DNA of 64,000 nt. Source: Cryobacterium sp. PH31-O1 (GTDB lineage Bacteria > Actinomycetota > Actinomycetes > Actinomycetales > Microbacteriaceae). A program made the translations under genes and the position numbers. The stretch is taken from contig NZ_JASITB010000008.1 of NCBI RefSeq assembly GCF_030063455.1, forward strand, positions 62,001 through 126,000, in the 5' to 3' direction. Of this stretch, positions 31,463 through 40,722 are shown piece after piece. How positions within the stretch are numbered: the stretch's first letter is position 1; each line of letters begins with the position of its first letter. The notes beneath the pieces were generated by a model. The model saw only the letters and a list, made by a program, of their open reading frames with translations. It had not been told where the DNA came from and ran no database searches.

Positions 31463-32386
31463 CTACAGAAAGGGGTCGCCGATCAGGGTCTCGGCGCGCT
31501 CCCACAGGCGCGCGGCCACGGCTCGGTCGCGGGAGGTGCGAGTGGCCGGCTGCTCTACCGGGCGGCCGCGCACCAGAAGTCGCGGGCCGAAGTAGTCGCC
31601 GCCGTGGGCATCCGGGTCGATCGCAGCGCGCACGGTCGACCAGGCTCCCTGCTGCTTACTCTGGGCCCCCACGAGCAGCTGCAGGCCGTCGATCACGCGC
31701 TTGCCGCGCGACACCTCATTGACCGAACGGATGCCCGGGGTCAACCCCGAAATGGAATACCCCGGATGCGCGACCAGCGACTGCACCGTGCCGGCACCGT
31801 TGGCCCGCAGGCGCCGGTCGAGTTCGAAGCCGAACACCTGCATGGCGATCTTGGACTGCGCGTACGCCGTCCACCCGCTGTAGGTGGTCGCCAGCTGCAG
31901 GTCGTCGAGCGAGGAGTCCATCAGCCGGGAGATCAACGACCCGAGCGAGACCACCCGGCTGCCGGGCGTGCGGCGCAGCGCCATGAGCGCCCCAGCAGTC
32001 AAAGCAAAGTGCCCCAGAAAGTTCGTCGCGAAGACGAGCTCGTTGCCGTCGAGGCTCACCTGGCGATCCCGCGGCGGGTGCACGATTCCGGCGTTCAGAA
32101 TCAGACCGTCGAGGCGCGGCAAAGCGCGCAGCGTCTCGCTGACCCCGCGCACCGATTGCAGATCCGAGACATCGATTTGAAGCACCGACACGGATGCCCC
32201 GGGCACGCGGGCGCGAATGGCCGCCGCCGCGGCATCCGCTTTCAGCAGATTGCGGCAGGCGAGCACGACGTGCGCGCCCGCACCGGCGAGTTGTTCGCTC
32301 GTGAAGTAGCCGAGGCCGGCGTTGGCGCCGGTGACGACGAAGGTTTTACCGGACTGGTCGGGTAGCTCGCGCGGGTTCCAGGTCAC
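31463..32386 (-). CDS. SDR-family oxidoreductase (retinol dehydrogenase/protochlorophyllide reductase-like)
   Basis: A 307-residue short-chain dehydrogenase. It has the Rossmann motif TGANAGLGYFTSEQLA, LNAGIVHPP (NAG), a serine in VVSLGSLIS and the YAQSKIAMQVF active site (YxxxK), followed by the long C-terminal extension usual in the RDH/POR-like group. I chose GTG 32386, which gives the start TWNPRELPDQSGKTFVVTG; upstream codons look non-coding. The gene is convergent with purL and 10 bases from the chorismate mutase gene. Substrate unknown. Confidence 0.8.
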   Translation of the reverse strand: MTWNPRELPDQSGKTFVVTGANAGLGYFTSEQLAGAGAHVVLACRNLLKADAAAAAIRARVPGASVSVLQIDVSDLQSVRGVSETLRALPRLDGLILNAGIVHPPRDRQVSLDGNELVFATNFLGHFALTAGALMALRRTPGSRVVSLGSLISRLMDSSLDDLQLATTYSGWTAYAQSKIAMQVFGFELDRRLRANGAGTVQSLVAHPGYSISGLTPGIRSVNEVSRGKRVIDGLQLLVGAQSKQQGAWSTVRAAIDPDAHGGDYFGPRLLVRGRPVEQPATRTSRDRAVAARLWERAETLIGDPFL

Positions 32387-32396
32387 TGCAGGAAAC

Positions 32397-32834
32397 CTAC
32401 GACGTGACGCTGGGCGCGTGCACGGTCGGCGGGTGCGGCACCGGGTGCGCCGCGGCGGCCGCCGCTGCACCGGTCGGAGCAGCCCCGGCAGCGCGCTCCG
32501 GCAGCGCTACAGCCTCACCGCCGGCGATCTTCACGTGGTGGTGAATGACCTCGGCGATGATGAAATTCAGAAACTTCTCGGCGAAAGCCGGGTCGAGGTG
32601 CGCCTCACCGGCCAGTCCGCGCAGGCGGTCGATCTGCATGAGCTCGCGCGCCGGATCGGCGGCCGGCAGCCCGTGCGCGGCCTTGAGCCGGCCAACCGAC
32701 TGGGTGAATTTGAATCGTTCGGCCAGCAGATGAATGAGCGCGGCGTCGATATTGTCGATGCTCTCGCGAATGCTGTGCAGCTGCTCGATCGCATCAGCGT
32801 CGGCATCAGCGGGTAGTTCCTCGTGTGCGGCCAT
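32397..32834 (-). CDS. Chorismate mutase, AroQ type
   Basis: A 145-residue protein whose first ~90 residues match the all-helical AroQ chorismate mutase: LHSIRESIDNIDAALIHLLAERFKFTQSVGRLKAA, then DPARE and FAEKFLNFIIAEVIHHH. It converts chorismate to prephenate for Phe/Tyr synthesis. The C-terminal ~45 residues are Ala/Pro-rich and probably unstructured. ATG 32834 is chosen; ATG 32852 would add six residues. There is no clear ribosome-binding site for either. Confidence 0.82.
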   Translation of the reverse strand: MAAHEELPADADADAIEQLHSIRESIDNIDAALIHLLAERFKFTQSVGRLKAAHGLPAADPARELMQIDRLRGLAGEAHLDPAFAEKFLNFIIAEVIHHHVKIAGGEAVALPERAAGAAPTGAAAAAAAHPVPHPPTVHAPSVTS

Positions 32835-32855
32835 ACTTTTACGATAATGCATGCC

Positions 32856-33812
32856 CTAAGCGGATGCCGCCGCCCGGCCGCGCACCCCGAATGGCCGGAG
32901 CCGCAAGCGTTTCTGCGTCAGAAGGATGCCCAGCAGCACGAGGAGCGCCCCGGTCGGTTCGTGCCAGGAGAATGTTTCAGCGAGCACGAGCACTCCGAGC
33001 CCCACCCCGACGACGGGAGTCACGTAGGTCACCGTGGACGCATTGGTCGGCCCCCAGGCGCGCAACACGTTGATATTCCAGATGTAGGCCAGGCCGGTGC
33101 CGAGCGCCCCCAGGGCCAGCAGACACAGCACGATCGGCCAGGTCAGCACCACCGGGCTCCAGGCCAGCACCGGTGTGAGCAGCAGCATGATGAACCCGGC
33201 AATGCCGATGTTGAGAAAGGCGAAGGTCGACGCGTGTATCGGCCGCCCGCTCAGAAATCGGCGGGTGTAGCCGAAGGTGAAGCCGTAGCAGACGGCCGAT
33301 CCGAGGCAGGCGAGCTGGCCCCACAGGTCTCCGGTGAGTGAGGAATACTGCCACGGCCCGATGATCACGACCACGCCGATGATGCCGAGCACGATACCGG
33401 CGACCTGCGCGCGCACGAGTTTCTCCACTCGAAAGGCCAGCGTCGCCATCAACGCGGTCATGATCGGGGTGACCGCGTTGTAGATGCTGGCCAGGCTCGA
33501 CGAGACGTATTGTTCGGCCCAGGCGAAAAGTAGGTGGGGAATCACGCATCCGCTGAACGCGATCACCAAAAAGTGTAACCAGACGGCGCCCTCCCGCGGC
33601 AGCACCGGCCCTTTGTTGATGCGTGGACGGGTCACCAGCACGATCAGCCCGAGGGTCGACCCGCCGAGAACGAGCCTTGACCAGGCGATCTGGCCGAAGC
33701 TGACGCCGTCGAGGGCGATCTTCATGAACAGAAAGCTCGCGCCCCAGATCAGGCCCATTCCGAGGAATTGCGCCGCGACGAGGGTCTTGCTGGCGGCAGG
33801 CGTTTGAGTCAC
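32856..33812 (-). CDS. EamA/DMT-superfamily transporter
   Basis: A 318-residue membrane protein with about ten hydrophobic segments in two EamA repeats (LGMGLIWGASFLFMKIALDG near the start, YVTPVVGVGLGVLVLAETF near the end). Such proteins export amino acids or other small metabolites. The GTG start at 33812 has TATAGG a short way upstream, so the transcript may have a very short leader. The gene lies just before the chorismate mutase gene on the same strand; a link to aromatic amino acids is possible but unsupported. Confidence 0.85.
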   Translation of the reverse strand: MTQTPAASKTLVAAQFLGMGLIWGASFLFMKIALDGVSFGQIAWSRLVLGGSTLGLIVLVTRPRINKGPVLPREGAVWLHFLVIAFSGCVIPHLLFAWAEQYVSSSLASIYNAVTPIMTALMATLAFRVEKLVRAQVAGIVLGIIGVVVIIGPWQYSSLTGDLWGQLACLGSAVCYGFTFGYTRRFLSGRPIHASTFAFLNIGIAGFIMLLLTPVLAWSPVVLTWPIVLCLLALGALGTGLAYIWNINVLRAWGPTNASTVTYVTPVVGVGLGVLVLAETFSWHEPTGALLVLLGILLTQKRLRLRPFGVRGRAAASA

Positions 33813-34049
33813 CCTGCGAGCCTATAGCGCATGGATCCCGCCGCGAATCGGCACGAACTCAGCGTCTTGAAAGCGCCGAACATTGGCAGTGCCTGCCGCA
33901 TTGGGTTCGGCTCGCCTGCTCCCGTGGCGAATTCAGAAAATCCGCTCAGCCTGTCGCCGGCAACGGTGGGTCCGGGGGTTCAGACACCGGCTCGTGCGGT
34001 TTTTCCTGATAGAGCCCCCCGAATCACCCGGCATGGGCGGATGCCTCCC
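33813..34049. other. 237-bp intergenic region
   Basis: Space between the EamA transporter start and the end of the GNAT gene. I see no convincing gene, RNA or strong hairpin here. The TATAGG close to 33825 on the minus strand is the likely -10 of the transporter promoter. Confidence 0.4.
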
Positions 34050-34790
34050 CTACGGCGAGGCCTCGGCCCCGGCACTGCGTTCGGTGTCGGTTCCGGCCGG
34101 GCTGCCGCCACGAATGCCGCCCTGCGGTCCGCCGCCCACGATGGTGCCGCCGGTCGCAGCTGGGCGCAGGCTGCGGTAGGTCACGAACCGGCCAGGGATC
34201 GCGTCGAGGCGTGCAACAAGCCCGGCGCGCACGGCCGGCCATTCCTCGGCGAGGATCGAGTAGACGGCGCTGTCCCGCCAGGTTCCGTCGGCGCGGGGCC
34301 GATCGCGGCGCTGGATGCCTTCGAACGAGGCTCCGATGCCGAGGATGGCGGCACGGGAACGGGCGTTGAGGGCGTCCGCTTGAATCTTGACCCGGCCGAA
34401 ACCGTTGTCGAAGGCCGTTCCGAGCACGAGCAATTTGGTCTCAGCGTTGACGGCGGTGCCCCAAACACGCGGGTCATAGGCGGTCCAGCCGAGATGGATC
34501 GCCTCGTTGACGACGTCGATGTCACCGAGGGTCGTGGTGCCGACGACGTCGCCGTCGTTCGGACCGCCGAGCAGGCGCACCACGTAGGGCAGGCCTTCCC
34601 ACTGAAAGTAGTCGTGCGCCCACTGGATGAATCCCTCGACGCCCTGGTGCAGGGCGGCAGGCCCGCCTCCGTAGCCGGCGGCGAACACCTCAGGGTGCGC
34701 GATGGCGCGCGCAAGTTCGGGGAGCACCGCACTTCCGAGCGGTTGCAGCTGTACAAAGCGACCGGTCAGGGTCAGGGAATGGGGTCTCAC
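34050..34790 (-). CDS. GNAT-family N-acetyltransferase
   Basis: A 246-residue protein resembling RimJ/RimL-like acetyltransferases: LTLTGRFVQLQPL at the start, IHLGWTAYDPRVWGTAVNAETK (the acetyl-CoA-binding segment) and FGRVKIQADALNARSRAAILGIGASFEG (the typical 'cannot miss N-x-S' strand-helix). The ~35-residue C-terminus is Gly/Pro-rich. Start uncertain: GTG 34790 or GTG 34799. Substrate unknown. Confidence 0.78.
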   Translation of the reverse strand: MRPHSLTLTGRFVQLQPLGSAVLPELARAIAHPEVFAAGYGGGPAALHQGVEGFIQWAHDYFQWEGLPYVVRLLGGPNDGDVVGTTTLGDIDVVNEAIHLGWTAYDPRVWGTAVNAETKLLVLGTAFDNGFGRVKIQADALNARSRAAILGIGASFEGIQRRDRPRADGTWRDSAVYSILAEEWPAVRAGLVARLDAIPGRFVTYRSLRPAATGGTIVGGGPQGGIRGGSPAGTDTERSAGAEASP

Positions 34791-34862
34791 GGCGTTCACT
34801 CGCTCAGTTTGACAGGTCAAAGTGAGGAATCGTACGTGGTTCGCGGCAACCCGCCGAGAAAT

Positions 34863-36149
34863 CTAGTCGATCAGGTCGTGACGTACCACAATGGCTTCAC
34901 GGTCCGGCCCGACGCCGATCGCCGAAATGCGCGATCCGCTCATCGATTCAAGGGCCAGCACGTAGTCCTGAGCTGCCTGCGGCAGTTCATCGAAGGTGCG
35001 CACGCCGGTGATGTCCTCGGTCCAGCCGGGGAAGTTCTCGTAGATCGGCACGGCGTGGTGAAAGTCGCTCTGAGAGACAGGCACTTCATCGACGCGCACG
35101 CCGTCGACCGAGTAGGCCACGCAGACCGGGATTTCGGCCAGGCCGGTGAGCACGTCGAGTTTGGTCAGTACGAAGTCAGTGACACCGTTGATTCGCGCCG
35201 TGTAGCGGGCGATCGGGGCGTCGTACCAGCCGCAGCGACGCGGGCGACCGGTGGTGGTGCCGAACTCGAAGCCGTTGGCGCGCAGGTATTCGCCCGACTC
35301 GTCGAACAGTTCGGTGGGGAACGGGCCGCTGCCGACCCTGGTCGTGTAGGCCTTGACCACGGCGATGACCCGGTCGATGCGGTTCGGGGCGATGCCGGAA
35401 CCGGTCACCGCGCCGCCCGAGGTAGCGTTCGACGACGTGACGAAGGGATATGTGCCGTGGTCGACGTCGAGCATGGTGGCCTGGCCGCCCTCGAACAGCA
35501 CTGTCTTGCCGTCGTTCAGCGCCTGGTGCAGCAGCAGAGCGGTGTCGGTGACCATGGGGCGCAGTCGTTCGGCATAGCTGAGCAGTTCGGTGACGATCTC
35601 CTCGGCCTCGATGGCGCGGCGGTTGTACACCTTGACCAGCATGTGGTTCTTTTGGTCGAGGGCTCCCTCGACCTTCTGGCGCAGGATGTTCTCGTCGAAC
35701 AGGTCCTGTACGCGAATGCCGACCCGGTTGATTTTGTCGGCGTAGGCCGGGCCGATGCCGCGTCCGGTGGTGCCGATCTGGCGCTTGCCGAGAAAACGCT
35801 CGGTGACCTTGTCGAGAGTTCGGTGATACGCGGTGATGACGTGGGCGTTAAGGCTGACCTTGAGCCGGGAGACGTCGACGCCGCGCTCGGAGAGGGCGTC
35901 GAGCTCTTCGAACAAGACCTCGACGTCGACGACGACGCCGTTGGCGATGACCGGGGTGACGCCGGGGCTCAGGATGCCGGACGGCAGCAGGTGCAGCGCA
36001 TACTTTTCATCGCCAACCACGACGGTGTGCCCGGCGTTGTTGCCGCCGTTGAACTTGACGACATAGTCGACGCGGCTACCGAGAAGGTCGGTAGCTTTAC
36101 CCTTGCCCTCGTCGCCCCACTGGGCTCCGATGAGTACGATCGCGGGCAT
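34863..36149 (-). CDS. purA: Adenylosuccinate synthetase
   Basis: A 428-residue GTP-dependent ligase making adenylosuccinate from IMP and aspartate. It begins [20 protein letters not shown] with the GDEGKGK phosphate loop, then [24 protein letters not shown] and [13 protein letters not shown], all diagnostic. It directly abuts the DUF3151 gene (no gap), so the two are co-transcribed, as is common in actinobacteria. Confidence 0.96.
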   Translation of the reverse strand: MPAIVLIGAQWGDEGKGKATDLLGSRVDYVVKFNGGNNAGHTVVVGDEKYALHLLPSGILSPGVTPVIANGVVVDVEVLFEELDALSERGVDVSRLKVSLNAHVITAYHRTLDKVTERFLGKRQIGTTGRGIGPAYADKINRVGIRVQDLFDENILRQKVEGALDQKNHMLVKVYNRRAIEAEEIVTELLSYAERLRPMVTDTALLLHQALNDGKTVLFEGGQATMLDVDHGTYPFVTSSNATSGGAVTGSGIAPNRIDRVIAVVKAYTTRVGSGPFPTELFDESGEYLRANGFEFGTTTGRPRRCGWYDAPIARYTARINGVTDFVLTKLDVLTGLAEIPVCVAYSVDGVRVDEVPVSQSDFHHAVPIYENFPGWTEDITGVRTFDELPQAAQDYVLALESMSGSRISAIGVGPDREAIVVRHDLID

Positions 36150-36635
36150 TTAGTCTTCTCCTCGAATAACAAAAGCTTCGGTGGGCGGCGCCGGGTCGAA
36201 CCCCGGGCTGCCAGTGTGCAGGGTCGAAATGATGTCAATGGCGCTGGCGTCGGCATCCGTCAGAAAAGCGGTGAGCCGGGAGACTTCGTCGGCCTCGCCG
36301 ATCTCTTCCGCGCCGCGACGCAGCGCGAACAGGGCGCGGAGCACCCCTCGGTTGGGTTCGTGGCGCCACGGAATGGGGCCGTGGCCCCGCCAGCCGGCCT
36401 TGCGGAGGGAGTCGAGTCCGCGGTGGTAGCCGACCCGCGCGTAGGCGTATGCCTCCAACAGGCGACCCTCAGAGTGGGTGGCGTCGGCCAGTTCGGCCCA
36501 GGCCAGCGGGGACGTCGGGTGCACCTGCACCACGGCGGCGAGCTGGCTCCTCGCGGTTCGGCGCAGGGCCTCGAGCACCTCCGGTTCCGCGGGAAGAAGG
36601 GTCTCGGGCTCTGAAATCAAATTGTCGCCGGTCAC
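36150..36635 (-). CDS. DUF3151 family protein
   Basis: A 161-residue actinobacterial protein I recognise as the DUF3151 type: EVLEALRRTARSQLAAVVQ, SPLAWAELADATHSEGRLLEAYAYARVGYHRGLD and GPIPWRHEPNRG are typical. It is alpha-helical with a TPR-like look. Function unknown. I chose GTG 36635 (GGTAGGGTT upstream). It ends at the base next to the purA start. Confidence 0.8.
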   Translation of the reverse strand: MTGDNLISEPETLLPAEPEVLEALRRTARSQLAAVVQVHPTSPLAWAELADATHSEGRLLEAYAYARVGYHRGLDSLRKAGWRGHGPIPWRHEPNRGVLRALFALRRGAEEIGEADEVSRLTAFLTDADASAIDIISTLHTGSPGFDPAPPTEAFVIRGED

Positions 36636-36697
36636 ACTGAACCCTACCAAGGCCGCGGTGCCGTCACCCCGGCGACGGGCCCGATCGGCCTAAAACA

Positions 36698-37066
36698 CTA
36701 GGCCTGACTTTGCTGTCGGGCCGCGACTCGCCAGCCACCGTTGACGAACAGGTAGGTCGTCGACATGTTCAGTTCAGCGACGACCTCGCCGCGGCGGGCG
36801 ATGGCCTTGTAGACAACGACTCCGGCGTGCTCGCCGAGGCGGATGATGGCTGGTTCGTGAATACCGTAGCTTTCCCACGGCGCCGCCTGGTCGAAGTAGG
36901 CGGTGACCTCGTCACGGGTAATGACGGCGCCTGGCACGATCATCAGGCCATCGTCGGTCATTTCACGCTGATAGTACGCGCCGCCCTGGCCGCCCAGGAT
37001 GGCCTGCCAGCCGGCGTTTTCTTCGTGGAGGAGCCGGGCCGGAAGATCATCAGTGATCGCAGTCAT
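36698..37066 (-). CDS. SnoaL/DUF4440-like NTF2-fold protein
   Basis: A 122-residue protein with the cone-shaped NTF2-like pattern: LLHEENAGWQAILGGQGGAYYQREMTDD, ITRDEVTAYFDQ, and a final strand pair ending TYLFVNGGWRVAARQQS. These small folds serve as enzymes or binding domains; no active site can be assigned here. It is a single gene between DUF3151 and the SpoU methyltransferase, on the same strand as both. Confidence 0.72.
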   Translation of the reverse strand: MTAITDDLPARLLHEENAGWQAILGGQGGAYYQREMTDDGLMIVPGAVITRDEVTAYFDQAAPWESYGIHEPAIIRLGEHAGVVVYKAIARRGEVVAELNMSTTYLFVNGGWRVAARQQSQA

Positions 37067-37108
37067 AACGCCACGCTAGCCCTTGCCGAGCCGGTTTGGC
37101 CAGAAAAA

Positions 37109-37774
37109 TCAGAACCGGTGCTGAACCACCCACGCGTGCATGGTTACGGCGGCGGCGGCCGAGGCGTTGATCGACCTGGTCGATCCGAACTGGCTGATTT
37201 CGACAACGGCATCGGCGGCGGCGATGGCCTCTTCCGACAGCCCCGGTCCCTCCTGGCCGAATAGCAGCACGCAGCGTTCGGGAAAGCTGAACGTCTCAAT
37301 GATGACGCTGCCTGGCACGTTGTCGATCGCGATGATCGGCAGCGCCCCGGTCGCACACCATTCAACGAACGCCGCGACATCCGGGTGGTGCAGCACGTGC
37401 TGGTACCGGTCGGTGACCATGGCGCCACGCTTGTTCCAGCGCTTGCGGCCGATGATGTGCACGGTGTCGGCGCCGAACGCGTTGGCGCTGCGCACGATCG
37501 ATCCGATATTCATGTCGTGCTGCCAGTTCTCGATGGCCACGTGAAACGGATTCCGGTGCTCGTCCAGGTCAGCCACTATCGCCGCCATGGTCCAGTACCG
37601 GTAACGGTCGATCACGTTGCGGGTGTCGCCGTGCTGCAGCAGGTCGGCGTCGTAACGATCTTCGCTCGGCCACTCCCCCGGCCAGGGACCGACGCCGTAG
37701 GTCGAGCGTTCCGGTGTGAAGCTGCCATTGGCCGGCACGTCGGCGGCGAACGATGGGCCTGCTGGTTCTGTCAC
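37109..37774 (-). CDS. SpoU/TrmH-family RNA 2'-O-methyltransferase
   Basis: A 221-residue SAM-dependent methyltransferase of the knotted SPOUT class. Motif 1 is NWQHDMNIGSIVRSANAFG, motif 2 LLFGQEGPGLSEEAI, motif 3 ISQFGSTRSINASAAAAV, which builds the trefoil knot and SAM site. It should methylate a ribose in tRNA or rRNA. I chose GTG 37774 over a TTG further upstream. It is divergent from mntH with only 74 bases between. Confidence 0.85.
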   Translation of the reverse strand: MTEPAGPSFAADVPANGSFTPERSTYGVGPWPGEWPSEDRYDADLLQHGDTRNVIDRYRYWTMAAIVADLDEHRNPFHVAIENWQHDMNIGSIVRSANAFGADTVHIIGRKRWNKRGAMVTDRYQHVLHHPDVAAFVEWCATGALPIIAIDNVPGSVIIETFSFPERCVLLFGQEGPGLSEEAIAAADAVVEISQFGSTRSINASAAAAVTMHAWVVQHRF

Positions 37775-37811
37775 TACCCAACCGTATCCTGCCGACAACG
37801 CACTTATTCGG

Positions 37812-37848
37812 GGTTTCGGTCTGCCTAACTTCTGGCTATGGTTTCGGT
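37812..37848 (+). promoter_or_regulatory. GGTTTCGGT direct repeats upstream of mntH
   Basis: GGTTTCGGT occurs at 37812-37820 and 37840-37848, the second copy touching the mntH ATG. Between them lie GCCTAAC, similar to half of a DtxR/MntR-type site, and a TATGGT that could be a -10. With mntR next door, metal-dependent control of mntH here is likely; the exact site is not proved. Confidence 0.4.
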
Positions 37849-39120
37849 ATGACTAAAACGGATGCCCCGGCCACCGACCGTGTGCTCTCGCAGGCTCCCA
37901 CCACGGTCGCCTCCAGCCGCTTGCTCTGGCTGCTCGGTCCGGCTCTCGTGGCGGGAGTCGCCTACCTCGACCCCGGCAATGTCGCCAGCAATATGACCGC
38001 GGGCGCCCGCTACGGTTACCTCCTGGTCTGGGTGGTCGTGGCCGGCAACGTTATGGCCTGGCTCATCCAATACCTTTCCGCCAAGCTCGGCATCGTCACC
38101 GGCGCGAGCCTGCCCGAGATTCTCGGGGTGCGCATGAAACGGCCGATGGCTCGGCGGCTGTACTGGGTGCAGGCCGAGCTGGTCGCGATGGCCACCGACC
38201 TCGCCGAGATCATCGGCGGTGCCGTCGCCCTCAACCTGCTGTTCAACCTGCCGCTGATCTGGGGCGGCGTGATCACCGGCACCATCTCGATGATTGTGCT
38301 CATGGTGCACTCTCGGCGGGGGCCGCGCATCTTCGAGCGAGTCATCATCATGCTCATGCTCATTATCGCCGTCGGTTTCACGGCGGGTGTCTTCGTCTCG
38401 CCGCCCGATGGCGGCGGTGTGCTCGACGGCCTGGTGCCGCGGTTCGAAGGCTCCAATTCGGTGCTTCTCGCCGCCTCCATCCTCGGCGCCACGATCATGC
38501 CGCACGCCATCTACGCTCACTCCTCACTCACCCGCGACCGGTTCCCGGAGTGGCAGGGCGTGGTCGCCACCCGCCGTCTTCTCTGGGCCACGAAGTGGGA
38601 CGTCACCATCGCCATGGCGATCGCCGGAACGGTGAACCTGGCGATTCTGCTGCTCGCGGCATCCGCTTTGCAGGGGGTGGACGGAACCGACACCCTCGAA
38701 GGGGCCTACGCAGCATTGAAAGACACGCTCGGGCCGATCGTCGCGACCCTGTTCGCGGTGGGACTGCTCGCGTCGGGGCTGGCCTCGACCTCGGTGGGCG
38801 CCTATGCCGGAGCCGAGATCATGCACGGCCTGCTGCACGTGCGCATTCCCTTGTTGCTGCGCCGACTGGTCACCCTGATTCCGGCGCTGCTCATTCTCGG
38901 AGCGGGGTTCGACCCCACCCAGGCGCTTGTACTCAGCCAGGTGGTGCTGTCGTTCGGCATTCCGTTCGCGTTGATTCCGCTGGTCTGGCTCACCGCCCAG
39001 CGCGGTCTGCTCGGCTCCTTCACTAACCGGTGGTTCACGACCGTGGCCGGCGCGATCTGCGCGGTGGCCCTCGTTGCGCTGAACGTCGTGCTGCTCGTGC
39101 TCGTCTTCGGCTCACTCTAA
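37849..39120 (+). CDS. mntH: NRAMP-family divalent metal (Mn2+) transporter
   Basis: A 423-residue membrane protein of about 11 helices importing Mn2+ (or Fe2+) with protons. The metal-binding signature is intact: DPGNVASNMTAGARYGY in helix 1 and MPHAIYAHSSL in helix 6. I start it at ATG 37849 (MTKTDAPATD). The DtxR-type regulator gene lies 37 bases downstream on the same strand. Confidence 0.92.
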   Translation: MTKTDAPATDRVLSQAPTTVASSRLLWLLGPALVAGVAYLDPGNVASNMTAGARYGYLLVWVVVAGNVMAWLIQYLSAKLGIVTGASLPEILGVRMKRPMARRLYWVQAELVAMATDLAEIIGGAVALNLLFNLPLIWGGVITGTISMIVLMVHSRRGPRIFERVIIMLMLIIAVGFTAGVFVSPPDGGGVLDGLVPRFEGSNSVLLAASILGATIMPHAIYAHSSLTRDRFPEWQGVVATRRLLWATKWDVTIAMAIAGTVNLAILLLAASALQGVDGTDTLEGAYAALKDTLGPIVATLFAVGLLASGLASTSVGAYAGAEIMHGLLHVRIPLLLRRLVTLIPALLILGAGFDPTQALVLSQVVLSFGIPFALIPLVWLTAQRGLLGSFTNRWFTTVAGAICAVALVALNVVLLVLVFGSL

Positions 39121-39157
39121 GGGAACCGTCGCGTGACCGGGCTACCCTGAACCAGAT

Positions 39158-39802
39158 ATGACGTACACGACCGGCGCGGCCGAGGACTACCTCAAGACCA
39201 TCTACGCCCACACCGAGTGGCAATCCGACCTGATCACGCCGTCGGTGCTGGCTACGCGATTGGGGGTGGCGCCGTCATCCGTTACCGAGATGGTGAAGAA
39301 GCTCGCCGCGAGCGGGCTCATCACCCACGTTCCATACGGTCCGCTCGCTTTGACAGATGCCGGCCGCCTGCGTGCAACCGCCGTCGTGCGGCGGCATCGC
39401 CTGATCGAGACCTGGTTGGTCGGCGAGATGGGCTACGACTGGGACCAGGTACACGACGAAGCCGAGATTCTCGAGCATTCCCTCTCGGATCGGCTGCTCG
39501 AGGCCATTAACGCGAGGCTCGGATTTCCGGCGCACGATCCGCACGGCGATCCCATTCCAGCCGCCGACGGTACCGTGTTGCGGTCGCCGGCGCTACTGCT
39601 GGCCGAGGCTGCGGTCGGGCATTTTGGCACGGTGCTGCGCATCAGCGACCGGGACCCGGCGGTGCTCCGCGAACTCGCCGCCGACCTGATCGGGCCCGGC
39701 ACCGAATTCACCCTGACGGCACCGCTCACCATCGAATTAGCGGATGGCCAGAGCCGGCTGGTTACGTCGGCTGCGGCCGGGGCGGTCTGGGTGACCGCCT
39801 GA
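39158..39802 (+). CDS. mntR: DtxR/MntR-family metal-dependent repressor
   Basis: A 214-residue regulator with an N-terminal winged helix (AAEDYLKTIYAHTEW, LGVAPSSVTEMVKKLAASGLI), the metal-binding dimerisation domain (VRRHRLIETWLV, HDEAEILEHSLSDRL, DPHGDPIP) and an SH3-like C-terminal domain. It probably represses mntH when Mn2+ is plentiful. The start has no ribosome-binding site; TACCCT a few bases upstream suggests a leaderless or short-leader transcript in addition to read-through from mntH. Confidence 0.88.
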   Translation: MTYTTGAAEDYLKTIYAHTEWQSDLITPSVLATRLGVAPSSVTEMVKKLAASGLITHVPYGPLALTDAGRLRATAVVRRHRLIETWLVGEMGYDWDQVHDEAEILEHSLSDRLLEAINARLGFPAHDPHGDPIPAADGTVLRSPALLLAEAAVGHFGTVLRISDRDPAVLRELAADLIGPGTEFTLTAPLTIELADGQSRLVTSAAAGAVWVTA

Positions 39803-39894
39803 CGCGTGGCGGGTATGCGCTTATTTGATCGATACCGGTAACCGTGGGGAAACTTCGCGCGGCTAGGCTGGGAGTCGACGAAAAGGAGCGCCTG

Positions 39895-40695
39895 ATGGCA
39901 CGACGCGACGAGATCGAATGCTGGCTCACCGACATGGACGGTGTGCTGGTGCACGAGAACCAGGCCCTGCCAGGGGCGGCCGAACTGCTGCAGCAGTGGA
40001 CGGATACCGGGACGCCGTTCCTGGTGCTGACCAATAATTCCATCTTCACGCCGCGCGATCTGAGCGCCCGGCTGCGCTCAAGCGGGCTAAACGTGCCGGA
40101 GGACCGCATCTGGACCTCGGCACTCGCCACGGCTGACTTTCTGAAGTCGCAGGTTTCCGGCGGCACGGCATTCGTGATCGGCGAGGTCGGAATCACGACC
40201 GCGCTGCACGAGGCCGGGTTCATCATGACCGAAACCGACCCCGACTATGTGGTCGTCGGCGAGACGCGCAATTACTCGTTCGAGGCGATCACCAAGGCGA
40301 TTCGGCTCATTCTGGGCGGGGCGCGCTTCATTGCAACGAACCCGGATGCGACCGGCCCCAGCAAGGATGGCCCGATGCCGGCGACCGGCGCCATTTCGGC
40401 GCTGATCTCCAAGGCCACCGGCATGGAGCCCTACGTTGTCGGCAAGCCCAATCCCATGATGTTTCGCTCGGCCATGAACAAGATCGGTGCGCACTCGGAG
40501 AATACCGGCATGATCGGTGACCGCATGGACACCGATATCGTCGCCGGCATCGAGGCGGGGCTGCACACCATTTTGGTGCTCACCGGCATCGCCGACGAGG
40601 CCGAGATCAACCGGTACCCGTTTCGGCCCGACGAGATCGTGGTCGGAGTGCACGAGCTGTTGTCGGCCGAGCCCGTCGAGAGCGACGAGATCTAA
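39895..40695 (+). CDS. HAD-superfamily hydrolase, subclass IIA (NagD-like phosphatase)
   Basis: A 266-residue phosphatase. The catalytic DxD motif is Asp13/Asp15 (WLTDMDGVLV); then come VLTNNS (motif II), a C2-type cap, VGKPNPMMF (motif III lysine) and IGDRMDTDIVAG (motif IV acidic residues). AAAAGGAG lies 6 bases before the ATG. Likely acts on nucleotide or sugar phosphates; substrate not deducible. Confidence 0.88.
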   Translation: MARRDEIECWLTDMDGVLVHENQALPGAAELLQQWTDTGTPFLVLTNNSIFTPRDLSARLRSSGLNVPEDRIWTSALATADFLKSQVSGGTAFVIGEVGITTALHEAGFIMTETDPDYVVVGETRNYSFEAITKAIRLILGGARFIATNPDATGPSKDGPMPATGAISALISKATGMEPYVVGKPNPMMFRSAMNKIGAHSENTGMIGDRMDTDIVAGIEAGLHTILVLTGIADEAEINRYPFRPDEIVVGVHELLSAEPVESDEI

Positions 40696-40722
40696 CCGTC
40701 CGCTGGCGTTTTCCGTCGAGCG

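Noticed and set aside
33831-36614. 927-codon plus-strand open frame across the GNAT, purA and DUF3151 genes
   Set aside because: Three well-supported minus-strand genes with diagnostic motifs occupy it; the plus-strand translation is repetitive and unlike any protein family.
36687-36704. Six-base-pair hairpin GGCCTA-N6-TAGGCC as a terminator of the SnoaL-like gene
   Set aside because: The stem is short, overlaps the stop codon and has no T-run, so it is too weak to call.
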